Virus record (IMG/VR): IMGVR_UViG_3300018077_000050
Coordinates: 1 to 24,605 of that record
DNA: 24,605 bases
Origin: a virus
Direction: 5' to 3' (one strand)
This document shows, one piece after another, positions 5,353 through 13,270 of this stretch; the stretch's first letter is position 1; every line of letters begins with the position of its first letter. Made by a program: the position numbers and the translations under genes. The notes beneath the pieces are model-generated. The model did no database searches and was not told the origin of the DNA. It saw nothing but the letters and a program-made list of their open reading frames with translations.

Positions 5353-7795
5353 AGAAGTCTCTGAAGATATTCAGAATCTTCTAAAACAAGTTGCTGACCA
5401 CTTCGATAATGAGGACAAGTCCGTTCGTGAGAGACAGATAAGGGTATGGAGGCAGATTAAGCTATATTGGAATAATATTAGTAACATTTGGTATAGTGAG
5501 GTTGCTCATGATTGGCGCATCTGGCAAAACGATGGAAATAATACTGATGATGAATCAGCCTACTATGATAAGAATGTCAATGTATTCAGAGCATATCTGG
5601 AATCAATCATTGCAGCATTATCAGTTAGCGTTCCAGCAATTAAATGTTCTCCAGATGATGCAGATGAGCCTCTTGACATTCAAACTGCTAAAGCTGGAGA
5701 TAGAATTGCAGAGTTAATTTCAAAGCATAATGATGTAACTTTACTATGGCTTCATGCTCTTTATATCTTCTGCACAGAAGGAATGGTAGCTTGTTATTCG
5801 TATCCTAAGTCTGATGAGAAGTATGGAACTTATGAAAAGAAAGAGTATAAGGAAGAATCAGAAGAAACATATCTCTGTCCAGAATGTGGTGATAGAATTG
5901 AAGACCAACTAATTGAACAAGCAAGACAGCAATCATTAATTAACCAAGAACAGCAGCAAATGTTTCAGGCTCAAGAAATTCCACTAGGAGGACAAGGGCA
6001 ACTAAATCCTGAGCAACAGCAACAACAGATTATTCCACAGCAGCCAGCAGACCAAGATTTCACAAATCAGATACTAGATGAGTACATGCCAGATGATTCT
6101 GATATTGATTTACAGAATATAGTCTTAAATGAAGATGAGATTATTTGTCCTGCTTGTGGTGCATGGCTTGACCCAAATTTAGAAAAAGAAACTGTAGTTA
6201 TTACACGTCTTGTAGGAGTTACTACTAAGCCAAAGAGCCGTCAATGTATGGAAGTATATGGTGGCTTATATGTAAAAATTCCATGTTATGCAATGAAACA
6301 GGCTGATATTCCATATTTAAGATTCTCATATGAAACTCATTTTGCTAATGTAATTGAGACTTATCCTGAATTGTATGATAATATTAGAGGTCAAACTAAA
6401 TCAGCTCCTAATACTGGAGTATATGATGTTTATGAAGCATGGGGTAGATTATCTCCACAATACTATGGTGAATTTCCAATAAATAATGTTACTGTCAATA
6501 ATTATTGGTTTAGGCCAGCCGCTTTTAATGTTCTTCAAGAGGAAGAAGCAGAAAAATTAAAAAGGAAATTTCCTAATGGTTGTAAGTATGTTAAGGTAAA
6601 TGAATGCTTTGCTGAAGCAGAAAATGAAGCTTTGGATGATTGTTGGACCCTTACTCATAATCCTCTTTCTGATTATTTGCAGCATGACCCTCTTGGCCTA
6701 TTGCTCGTATCAGTTCAAGATATTACTCAGGAAATTATCTCATTAGTTCTTCAGACTATTGAGCATGGTATTGGCCAAACATTTGCTGACCCTGCTGTGT
6801 TAGATTTTAATGCTTATAAGCAAGCAGAAGTTAGACCCGGAGATATTTTTCCAACTAAACAAGCAACTGGAAAGAATATTGGTGAGGGTTTTTATGAAAT
6901 GAAAACTGCTACTCTCTCTGGCGAAATTTTGCCATTTGGGCAGAAGATTCAAGAGATGGGACAATTAGTTTCTGGTGCTACACCTAGCTTATTTGGTGGT
7001 CAGCTAGAGGGTTCAAGAACAGCCAGTGAATATTCAATGTCTCGTGCTCAAGCACTTCAGAGGCTTCAGACACCTTGGAAGATGTTAACGGCTTGGTGGA
7101 GACAAATATATGGAAAAGTAATTCCATCATTCATTAAGAATGTTCAAGAAGATGAGCGATTTACTAAAAAAGATAAAATGGGGAATTATTTTAATGTATT
7201 TATTCGTAAAGCTGAACTTCAAGGTAAACTGGGAGATATTGAATTAGAAGCTAGTGAACAACTACCTACAATGTGGAGTCAACAAAGAGATATTATTATG
7301 AAATTATTAGAAGCTGGTAATCCAGTAATTATGGAAACTATTAATTCTCCTGAAAATCGTTTACAGATTGCTCAAGCTTTGGGCTTATCTCAGTTTGTTA
7401 TTCCAGGTGAGGCTGATAGAGAGAAACAGTATGAGGAAATTAAAATCTTACTAAATTCTGAGCCAATGCCCAATCCGGAATTTAATCCTGAATTAGCAGC
7501 AATGGGAGAACCAATACAGCAAGAAATATCATCTGTTGAAATTGACCCATTAGTAGATAATCATCAGATAGAGGCTGAAATCTGTAAAATTTGGGCTGTA
7601 TCTGATGCTGGTCGTTTAGCAAAACTTGAAAATCCAATGGGTTATAAGAATGTATTATTACACATGCAAATGCATATGCAACAACTTATGATGATGGCCC
7701 CTCAAGCTCCTGTTGCTAGCAATGAGGAAGAGAAGAAACCAAAGCCAAAACAAGCAGCACAAAGAGGTTCTAATGTCGCTCAATTCTCTACTTGA
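5339..7795 (+). CDS. Portal protein with inserted split zinc ribbon
   Basis: 818 residues from the ATG at 5339; a TTG at 5330 is an alternative nine bases upstream, and neither has a clear ribosome binding site. Portal proteins form the dodecameric ring through which DNA enters and leaves the head. Support comes from the size, the place between TerL and scaffold/capsid genes, and typical helical and aromatic segments (RERQIRVWRQIKLYWNNI near the N-terminus; GGQLEGSRTASEYSMSRAQA with a following RLQTPWKML helix in the wing/stem half). The unusual part is a pair of CxxC knuckles, CPEC at 180-183 and CPAC at 270-273, separated by about 86 mostly Gln-rich residues. This looks like a zinc ribbon with a low-complexity insertion. 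The C-terminus is Met/Gln-rich then Lys-rich and may be disordered. Large portals are usual in podoviruses. Confidence 0.88.
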   Translation: MPKNKEVSEDIQNLLKQVADHFDNEDKSVRERQIRVWRQIKLYWNNISNIWYSEVAHDWRIWQNDGNNTDDESAYYDKNVNVFRAYLESIIAALSVSVPAIKCSPDDADEPLDIQTAKAGDRIAELISKHNDVTLLWLHALYIFCTEGMVACYSYPKSDEKYGTYEKKEYKEESEETYLCPECGDRIEDQLIEQARQQSLINQEQQQMFQAQEIPLGGQGQLNPEQQQQQIIPQQPADQDFTNQILDEYMPDDSDIDLQNIVLNEDEIICPACGAWLDPNLEKETVVITRLVGVTTKPKSRQCMEVYGGLYVKIPCYAMKQADIPYLRFSYETHFANVIETYPELYDNIRGQTKSAPNTGVYDVYEAWGRLSPQYYGEFPINNVTVNNYWFRPAAFNVLQEEEAEKLKRKFPNGCKYVKVNECFAEAENEALDDCWTLTHNPLSDYLQHDPLGLLLVSVQDITQEIISLVLQTIEHGIGQTFADPAVLDFNAYKQAEVRPGDIFPTKQATGKNIGEGFYEMKTATLSGEILPFGQKIQEMGQLVSGATPSLFGGQLEGSRTASEYSMSRAQALQRLQTPWKMLTAWWRQIYGKVIPSFIKNVQEDERFTKKDKMGNYFNVFIRKAELQGKLGDIELEASEQLPTMWSQQRDIIMKLLEAGNPVIMETINSPENRLQIAQALGLSQFVIPGEADREKQYEEIKILLNSEPMPNPEFNPELAAMGEPIQQEISSVEIDPLVDNHQIEAEICKIWAVSDAGRLAKLENPMGYKNVLLHMQMHMQQLMMMAPQAPVASNEEEKKPKPKQAAQRGSNVAQFST

Positions 7796-9041
7796 TTCTA
7801 GTAAGCCAGAAACTAGAGGCCCCGGTGGTACAAATGATTTATCAAAAGAAGATATTGTAGATTTGCTTTCTGTTGAAGATGAAGAAGAAGTTAAAGATGA
7901 CAAGGATGAAAAAGTAGAGAAAGAAGAAAAGGTAGAAAAAGAAGCTAAAGAAAAAGAAAAAGAGGAAGCAGAAGATGAAGAAGAGGAAGATAAAGAAGAT
8001 GATGAAATTAAACTAAAAGATGAAGATGAAGAAGTAGATGATAAAGTTGATTTAGTTATTCCTCCTAGAAGGCAAGAGATTCTTAAAAAGTATCCTACTG
8101 TATTCAAAGATTTTCCATTTCTTGAGACTGCTCTTTTTAAGAGTAAACAATATACTGAACTTTTGCCTACTATTGATGATGCTAAAGAAGCCGTTGATAA
8201 GGCTGAAATATTAGATTCATTTGATAGAGATTTAGCAAGTGGTGATATTGGAAATGTTCTTAGTGCTGCTAAGAAGAATGAGAAGGCATTTAGCAAGATA
8301 GTGGACAATTATTTGCCTGCACTAGCTAAAGCAGACCAACAGGCTTATCTTCATGTCATTGGAAATGTAATGAAACATACGATTATAAACATGGTTCAGG
8401 AAGCTAAAACTTCTCAGAATGAGGCTTTGCAGGAAGCGGCTCAAATACTTAACCAGTTTGTTTTTGGAACTAGCAAATTTACTGAGCCAAAGAATTTAAG
8501 CACTCAAGACACTGAGGGTGATAAGCAAAGAACTGAGATTCAGCAAGAACGTGCCCAATTCATGAAAGAGGCATTTGAATCTAAACGTGACGATTTGAAT
8601 GTGAAGATTAATAATGTATTGAAATCTACTATCGATGGTCATATTGACCCGAAGAGTTCAATGACTGATTATGTCAAGAAGAATGCAACACGAGATGCTC
8701 TTGACAATTTGGATAGTTTGATTCATCAAGATAAAAATTTTGTGAAGACTTTAGATAAGCTTTGGGAAAAAGCGTTTCAGACTAGATTCACTGAATCATC
8801 AATAAAGACTATTCGTTCAGCATATCTCTCGAAGGCTAAAACTTTGCTACCATCTGTAATTCAGAAAGCCCGTAATGATGCCTTGAAGGGCTTAGGCAAA
8901 AGAAAGACAGATGATGATGAAGGAGAACAGCCAAATCGTGGAACAGTAACTCCTGGTAGAGCATCTACTACCAATCGTTCTAGTAAAAAAGATGAAATAC
9001 CAAAGGGAATGAGTAACAGAGACTTTCTCATGCAGGACTAG
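7773..9041 (+). CDS. Probable capsid scaffolding protein
   Basis: 422 residues from the ATG at 7773, preceded by AGAGG; earlier in-frame ATGs lie inside the portal gene. The protein begins MSLNSLLDSS and has an extreme acidic/lysine low-complexity block at about 35-91. A long helical, Ala/Glu/Lys/Gln-rich middle follows (LASGDIGNVLSAAKKNEKAFSKI and onward), then a basic, disordered-looking tail (GLGKRKTDDDEGE, TTNRSSKKDEIPKGMSNRDFL). An acidic N-terminus, helical body and basic C-terminus between portal and major capsid gene is the standard profile of scaffolding proteins, which template capsid assembly and then leave. No protease domain is visible, so it is not an obvious protease-scaffold fusion. 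The family assignment rests on position and composition. Confidence 0.75.
   Translation: MSLNSLLDSSKPETRGPGGTNDLSKEDIVDLLSVEDEEEVKDDKDEKVEKEEKVEKEAKEKEKEEAEDEEEEDKEDDEIKLKDEDEEVDDKVDLVIPPRRQEILKKYPTVFKDFPFLETALFKSKQYTELLPTIDDAKEAVDKAEILDSFDRDLASGDIGNVLSAAKKNEKAFSKIVDNYLPALAKADQQAYLHVIGNVMKHTIINMVQEAKTSQNEALQEAAQILNQFVFGTSKFTEPKNLSTQDTEGDKQRTEIQQERAQFMKEAFESKRDDLNVKINNVLKSTIDGHIDPKSSMTDYVKKNATRDALDNLDSLIHQDKNFVKTLDKLWEKAFQTRFTESSIKTIRSAYLSKAKTLLPSVIQKARNDALKGLGKRKTDDDEGEQPNRGTVTPGRASTTNRSSKKDEIPKGMSNRDFLMQD
7875..8045 (+). repeat. Purine-rich low-complexity tract encoding an Asp/Glu/Lys block
   Basis: About 170 bases that are almost entirely purine on the + strand (GAA, GAT and AAA codons), encoding residues about 35-91 of the scaffold-like protein. 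The DNA is irregular at the base level and not an exact tandem array. The long minus-strand open frame across it is a by-product of the codon bias. Confidence 0.7.
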
Positions 9042-9042
9042 T

Positions 9043-9396
9043 ATGGCAACCACTTCTATTAGAACTATATCTATATCATTTACTGGGGATGTTTCTGCCG
9101 TAGTGCCGGCAAATGAAGCTAATAATGCACTTAGCCCTGGTAAAATAGATATAGTTACTTTAGTAATTGGTGCTAATACTATAACACCTCCAACTGGGGG
9201 AAGTACTCCTGTAGCCTGCACAATTATTCCTCCAACGAGTAATACAGCTACTATTACTCTTAAGGGAGTAACTGGAGATACTGGGGTAGTCTTACATAAG
9301 ACACACTCAACAACAATAGCATTGAATTCTCCTACTAGTACTTTTGTACTTACAGTGAGTGCAGAAATTATTGGTGTGAGATTGATTTGGAGTTAA
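9043..9396 (+). CDS. Small beta-rich head protein, possible decoration protein
   Basis: 117 residues; the ATG at 9043 is one base after the scaffold stop. The sequence is almost free of charged residues in its second half and is dominated by Thr, Val, Ile, Ser and Ala in alternating pattern (IRTISISFTGDVSAVVPANEAN, NTATITLKGVTGDTGVVLHKTHSTTIALNSP, FVLTVSAEIIGVRLIWS), consistent with an Ig-like or jelly-roll beta fold. One Cys (PVACTII) is present. Its place directly before the major capsid gene suggests a capsid decoration or stabilising protein, as lies there in many phages. This is inferred from position and composition; no family is recognised. Confidence 0.7.
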   Translation: MATTSIRTISISFTGDVSAVVPANEANNALSPGKIDIVTLVIGANTITPPTGGSTPVACTIIPPTSNTATITLKGVTGDTGVVLHKTHSTTIALNSPTSTFVLTVSAEIIGVRLIWS

Positions 9397-9397
9397 C

Positions 9398-10648
9398 ATG
9401 GCTGTAACAGAATCTCAAGTTCAGGCTTTAGAGCTTGAAAGAGTTCTGCCTAGGATTCGTTTAGTCTTTGAACGAGACGACAAATTCTATGCCAACATCA
9501 AGAAGCGTGATGTTGAAAAGATTTCTAATAGGCAGATGCGCATTCCATTAGAATTGAGACCTGGGGGTAGCTTCCAGTATTTCAATCCTGATGGTGGCGA
9601 TTTGGGACGTGGTGGTGGACCAACCTTTGATAAGGCTGTTCTTACTGCTGTATTCGTTAGTGAGAATATTGAGTTTACTAAGCTAACTCAATGGGCTACT
9701 GACGATAATCGTAAGGCAATCGTTAATTCTGTCCGCAGATTAACGGCTACTGCATTAGATGAATTGCGTCGCCAATTGGACGCACAAATGATGCAGGCTG
9801 GTGATGGTGTTATTGGTACAGTTACTACCGATACACCGGCTGGTGGTTCAAACGTTATTACTCTAACCACAGATGGATTTGGCGCTCGTCTGATGCGATT
9901 TGGTCAGACAGTTCAAATCTTTGATACTACTCTTGCTACGAATAGAGGAAAGGGAGTAGTTACATTCTGGGATGTGGAGAATAAGACCATCAACATAACT
10001 CCACAGGTTGCTGGTGTAGTAGCAACTGATAAAGTTGTTACTGACGGCATTAGCAGCCCTGCTTCTCTACCTGCATTGTTTGGTGTGCCATATCATCACT
10101 CAAATGCTAGTTCTGGAACTTGGCTGGGGTTCTCACGAAGCACGACACCTGAAATTCGTTCCAATCGTGTTAATGGTAACGCTTCAATGTTGACGTTGCC
10201 ACTTCCACGATTGGCAATGAATAAGATTGGTAATCGTGTTGGAATTGATAATAGTTTCAAGCCGAAGGCATGGTTGCATCCAGCTCAGATGCAAGCATAT
10301 GAAGAAATTGGTCAGTTTGTTTCTATTATTCAGAAAGCAGCCAAAGAAGAGAATCTGAATCTTTACTTTGGTGACAACATGCAATTGGCTGGCGCACCTG
10401 TAATGCCCAGTTACAATTGGAATCAGAAGAGAATCGACTTTGTTATAGATGAACTATGGGGAAGAGGAGAAATCCTTCCTGTTGGTTTCTATACAACTGA
10501 TGGAAGGAAAATCTTCGAGATTCGTGGTGCATCAGGAGGTGTCACAACGGCAGACATCTTCTACATGGTGTGTGGAATGCAAACCTTTGTTGGAAATCCT
10601 GCTGGTACGTCATATATTGACAACCTTCAGGTTCCAGCAGGATATTAA
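9398..10648 (+). CDS. Major capsid protein (probable HK97 fold)
   Basis: 416 residues from the ATG at 9398, with GGAG at 9389-9392. The N-terminus is helical (TESQVQALELERVLPRIRLVFERD), followed by an extended Gly-rich loop (RPGGSFQYFNPDGGDLGRGGGP) reminiscent of an E-loop. A central helix (NRKAIVNSVRRLTATALDELRRQLDAQMMQ) resembles the spine helix of HK97-type capsid proteins. The C-terminal half contains LPRLAMNKIGNRVG, then KAWLHPAQMQAYEE and a closing domain (GYF-type: LPVGFYTTDGRKIFEIRG) as in many phage major capsid proteins. Position right after scaffold and a small head protein supports the call. Codons here look richer in C/G endings than in neighbouring genes, as expected of the most highly expressed gene. 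Confidence 0.88.
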   Translation: MAVTESQVQALELERVLPRIRLVFERDDKFYANIKKRDVEKISNRQMRIPLELRPGGSFQYFNPDGGDLGRGGGPTFDKAVLTAVFVSENIEFTKLTQWATDDNRKAIVNSVRRLTATALDELRRQLDAQMMQAGDGVIGTVTTDTPAGGSNVITLTTDGFGARLMRFGQTVQIFDTTLATNRGKGVVTFWDVENKTINITPQVAGVVATDKVVTDGISSPASLPALFGVPYHHSNASSGTWLGFSRSTTPEIRSNRVNGNASMLTLPLPRLAMNKIGNRVGIDNSFKPKAWLHPAQMQAYEEIGQFVSIIQKAAKEENLNLYFGDNMQLAGAPVMPSYNWNQKRIDFVIDELWGRGEILPVGFYTTDGRKIFEIRGASGGVTTADIFYMVCGMQTFVGNPAGTSYIDNLQVPAGY

Positions 10649-10664
10649 GGAAGGATGAAATACA

Positions 10665-10979
10665 ATGTCTGACCTTAATTTTCAGCAATTCAGCGATGTC
10701 CAGAGTGATAAGCAGCCGAGTCCTGTTACTATGGCATCGGCTGCTACTATTGCTCCTACTACTCGTCTGACGTTTGTAACAGGAACAGTAGCAGTAGCTA
10801 CTATTACTGCTCCAGTTACAGGCTACCATGAATTGGTGTTTATCTTTACTGATGTTGCTCCAGCCGCTCTAGCTACGACTGGAAACATCAAGACAGCATA
10901 CACACCAATTCAAAACCAAGCCTTTAGTTTGCATTATGACCCAACTACTGCAAAGTATTGGCGAGAGGCAGTAACGTAA
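10665..10979 (+). CDS. Small beta-rich head-associated protein
   Basis: 104 residues from the ATG at 10665, behind AAGGAAGG. An out-of-frame ATG lies at 10655. After a polar N-terminus (MSDLNFQQFSDVQSDKQP) comes a beta-type region, VTMASAATIAPTTRLTFVTGTVAVATITAP, then TGYHELVFIFTDVAP and a closing YDPTTAKYWREAV. The 'ATIAPTT.L.FVTGTVAVATI.AP' pattern is one I associate with small phage structural proteins that lie after the major capsid gene. A capsid-surface or head-completion role is likely, but not specific. There is no hydrophobic membrane segment or Cys. Confidence 0.72.
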   Translation: MSDLNFQQFSDVQSDKQPSPVTMASAATIAPTTRLTFVTGTVAVATITAPVTGYHELVFIFTDVAPAALATTGNIKTAYTPIQNQAFSLHYDPTTAKYWREAVT

Positions 10980-10997
10980 GAAGGAGAATACTCCAGT

Positions 10998-11573
10998 ATG
11001 GAATTAGTTGAGACAATTAATCGTAGACTTCAAGAAGACTATGGTAAATTGGACGATTTAAGGCCATACTGGCGTATTTCTTGGTCAGAAGATGAATATG
11101 AAAAGCGTCTTACTAATTACACAGATGAAGGTTTTGAACTCATTTATCCTGAAGTTAGAACATTACCAAAGTATAAACAGTGGATTCAGAATAAGTACAT
11201 ATTAGAGAGATTGACGGCTGTTCCAGTTGATAACATGGTTGAGTTACCTTCTAGCGACTTGTCATATGAACCTGTTTGGGTGTTTGAAGATAAACATGGA
11301 AATGCCCTGCCCCCCCGTTGGGATGTTATTCAATTAATTATTAAATCTGTGCATGATGCACAAGGATATAAAGGTGTAAGATATAAAGACCCATATTCAG
11401 ACCCAAAGACTGCATTAGATGTTAAAAAGAAAGAGATATTGGATATGGAAACTGCATTATTTGGTAATGAGTCAGCAGTAGGGGATGCACTAGCTTACAG
11501 AGAAGGTGTAGGATATACGGGTCCAATAGCATTACCCAATTCTGAAAATGCTACAAAGACAAAAGGAAACTAG
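10998..11573 (+). CDS. Conserved-type phage protein of the head-completion region, function unknown
   Basis: 191 residues from the ATG at 10998 with AAGGAG at 10981-10986. The protein is acidic/aromatic and starts with a helical segment (ELVETINRRLQEDYGKLDD) followed by PYWRISWSEDEYEKR, then EVRTLPKYKQWIQNKYILERLTAVP. This string of motifs recurs, as far as I recall, in environmental phages next to the capsid gene, without an assigned role. The C-terminal third is Lys/Asp-rich and ends in a polar tail. It is probably a virion or assembly protein from its position. The ribosome binding site can form a short hairpin, GGAG(10983-10986) with CTCC(10991-10994), which could dampen translation. Confidence 0.75.
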   Translation: MELVETINRRLQEDYGKLDDLRPYWRISWSEDEYEKRLTNYTDEGFELIYPEVRTLPKYKQWIQNKYILERLTAVPVDNMVELPSSDLSYEPVWVFEDKHGNALPPRWDVIQLIIKSVHDAQGYKGVRYKDPYSDPKTALDVKKKEILDMETALFGNESAVGDALAYREGVGYTGPIALPNSENATKTKGN

Positions 11574-11575
11574 CA

Positions 11576-12271
11576 ATGCAGAACCCATTTCAGTTTTTAA
11601 ATCGGCAAACTGTTCGTGCTCCTTCTAATCCTTTGGATAAATGTACAATTATAAGTATTTATCCAAAAGATATTCATGAAGAGAAATGTACCATTCAGCC
11701 TGGAGTATTTGATATTAAAGGTGGAACTTATGAAAAGCCTTCAGTTCTGATTGTTGGACCTAGTTCTTGGTGGAAAGAATTAGATGATTCTCAGCCGCTT
11801 TTAGAAATTCCACAATCATCTATTCAGATTGCGGATAGTATTGTACGAGATTATGCAAATGGCTTATTGGCTTGCAATATGGGTGATTGTATGCCAGGAT
11901 TGTTTTATGTTCCTGGTGAACATTCAGTAGAAACAGTAAAGAAACTTTCAAATCTTGGCGGATTCAAACATTTATTAGATGTTGCATATACGAAACAAAG
12001 AAATTGGTTTTTTGCATTAGTTAAGATTGGTGATGTTCTTTGGAGCCGCACTAATGGTAATCCATTAAGTATTTCTGATGATATGAGATTAGCTGCAAAA
12101 GAATTAGATTTACATAATAAAGAGTGGTTAAAGGATTTCCAAAGTATTGATTTGGTTCGTTGTGTTGCGTGTGGTGCATTGAGGAATCCATCATTCCCAG
12201 TTTGCCAAACCTGCAAAGCAATTGCTGACCCTGTCAAGGCTAAAGAACTCAATCTGACATTTGCGCAATAG
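11576..12271 (+). CDS. Phage protein with C-terminal zinc ribbon, function unknown
   Basis: 231 residues from the ATG at 11576 with AAAAGG eight or so bases upstream. The body is mixed alpha/beta (FDIKGGTYEKPSVLIVGPSSWW, helices around 81-98, NWFFALVKIGDVLWSR). The C-terminus has two CxxC knuckles (RCVACG at 195-200 and VCQTC at 209-213), a likely zinc ribbon, followed by a Lys/Ala helix. Two more Cys (residues 100 and 105) lie centrally. Zinc ribbons are common in nucleic-acid-binding or structural roles, but nothing here fixes a function. Position between head genes and the connector suggests a virion or assembly protein. Confidence 0.72.
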   Translation: MQNPFQFLNRQTVRAPSNPLDKCTIISIYPKDIHEEKCTIQPGVFDIKGGTYEKPSVLIVGPSSWWKELDDSQPLLEIPQSSIQIADSIVRDYANGLLACNMGDCMPGLFYVPGEHSVETVKKLSNLGGFKHLLDVAYTKQRNWFFALVKIGDVLWSRTNGNPLSISDDMRLAAKELDLHNKEWLKDFQSIDLVRCVACGALRNPSFPVCQTCKAIADPVKAKELNLTFAQ

Positions 12272-12277
12272 AATTAT

Positions 12278-12520
12278 ATGTTAATACAATCTTCTTACGT
12301 TTTAGGAAAGCTAAAAAAGATAATAGATGAAACTAATATCTTAATCGAAAGTGAATTAGCTATTCCTACTGATAAGTTTACTACTGTAAAAGAGGCTTAC
12401 GATTTAATAAAAATCCTATCTAGCTTAAATGAGAGGTATGAGAGAATCTTAGTAGAGTGGCTAAATAATTCTAACAAATCAAATATAGAAATTATTATGG
12501 AAGAGAAAGATAATAAATAG
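12278..12520 (+). CDS. Small alpha-helical phage protein, function unknown
   Basis: 80 residues from the ATG at 12278, six bases after the previous stop. It reads as helix-rich (SSYVLGKLKKIIDETNILIESEL, then TTVKEAYDLIKILSSLNERYERILVEWLNN) with an acidic/basic tail. No Cys, no membrane segment and no recognised motif. Its TAG stop shares its last base with the GTG start of the connector gene, so translation is probably coupled. A chaperone or assembly role for the neighbouring connector is possible but not shown. Confidence 0.65.
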   Translation: MLIQSSYVLGKLKKIIDETNILIESELAIPTDKFTTVKEAYDLIKILSSLNERYERILVEWLNNSNKSNIEIIMEEKDNK

Positions 12521-13212
12521 TGTCAAAGCCATCTGAGATAATTGATATGGTTGCTAGCCTACAAAATGATACAGCGCAACAACTGTATACAGATGCAGCA
12601 TGTTTACCATATCTAAATATGGCTCTTGATGAATTGCAAGAGTTATATGAACTTAATAATATACCAGTAACAGATGTTGTTTCTGGAGTTCTTGACGTTC
12701 CAATAGCTGCTACTAGAATAGCTTATATTGGAACTTTACCAACTCTTCCACCTGATTTAATAGAAATTAGACAGTTATGGGAAAGTGATGATGGAACTTC
12801 TACATTCATTCCTATGGCTAAGAAAGATTTCATTCCACATAATTTGGAAGGAACTGATAGAAGTAGTTTTGGTATATGGTCGTGGATTGGCAATGAAATT
12901 AGATTGCTACCATGTGTCACACCGAAAGACTTGAAGTTAGATTATATTAGAACTTTATTTCTTACTCCATTGTTAATGACTCAAATAGAAATTGACATTC
13001 CAATTAAAGGAATTAAGTCTTATTTAGGATATAGAACTGGTGCTCTTTGTGCTGAGTTTATTGGTGAAAATAAAACAAGGGCTGATTCTCTAAATGTAGA
13101 TGCAACTATGGCATTAGATAGGGCATTAGGAATTAATGTAAAAGGTAAACAAGCAATTACTACACGTCGTAGACCTTTCATGGCCTCATTTAAGGCACGT
13201 AGACAATGGTAA
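12520..13212 (+). CDS. Head-tail connector/adaptor protein
   Basis: 230 residues from a GTG start at 12520. These proteins close the portal and link it to the tail. The sequence shows the helical opening typical of the family (LPYLNMALDELQELYELNNIPV), then a beta segment with LPTLPPDLIEIRQLWES, an FGIWSWIGNEIRLLP motif, YIRTLF, and the late helix region SYLGYRTGALCAEFIGENKTRAD followed by TTRRRPFMASFKARRQW. The combination of 'ALDEL...NIP', 'LPPDLIE...LWE', 'AEFIGEN.TRA' and a closing TRRRPF is one I recognise from adaptor/connector proteins of phages with short tails. Position right before the tail genes agrees. A gap of 58 bases follows, one of only two long gaps in the array. Confidence 0.78.
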   Translation: MSKPSEIIDMVASLQNDTAQQLYTDAACLPYLNMALDELQELYELNNIPVTDVVSGVLDVPIAATRIAYIGTLPTLPPDLIEIRQLWESDDGTSTFIPMAKKDFIPHNLEGTDRSSFGIWSWIGNEIRLLPCVTPKDLKLDYIRTLFLTPLLMTQIEIDIPIKGIKSYLGYRTGALCAEFIGENKTRADSLNVDATMALDRALGINVKGKQAITTRRRPFMASFKARRQW

Positions 13213-13217
13213 GCCTC

Positions 13218-13247
13218 TGGTTCTTATTCAATTCCGAATAAGGACTG
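13218..13247 (+). other. Intergenic hairpin downstream of the connector gene
   Basis: Arms 13220-13229 (GTTCTTATTC) and 13236-13245 (GAATAAGGAC) pair over ten positions with one G-U wobble and a six-base loop (AATTCC). It starts just after the connector stop. No T-run follows, so a classic intrinsic terminator is unlikely; an mRNA processing or stabilising hairpin, or partial attenuator, fits better. Sequence complementarity is directly visible; function is inferred. Confidence 0.6.
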
Positions 13248-13264
13248 GTCACTGGTGACTGGAG
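13244..13264 (+). repeat. Three tandem heptamers upstream of the tailspike-like gene
   Basis: ACTGGTC, ACTGGTG and ACTGGAG lie end to end at 13244, 13251 and 13258. The third contains most of the GGAGG ribosome binding site (13261-13265) for the start at 13271. The repeat may reflect slippage or a protein-binding array; its length is short enough that chance cannot be excluded. Confidence 0.5.
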
Positions 13265-13270
13265 GATAGA

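Noticed and set aside
7658-8308. A 216-codon minus-strand open frame opposite the portal end and scaffold start
   Set aside because: It is Ser/Leu low complexity, created by the purine-rich GAA/GAT codons of the scaffold gene on the + strand, and has no ribosome binding site or neighbours.
13213-13270. Strong intrinsic terminator after the connector gene
   Set aside because: A good hairpin is present but no T-run follows it, and the same-strand genes continue immediately downstream.
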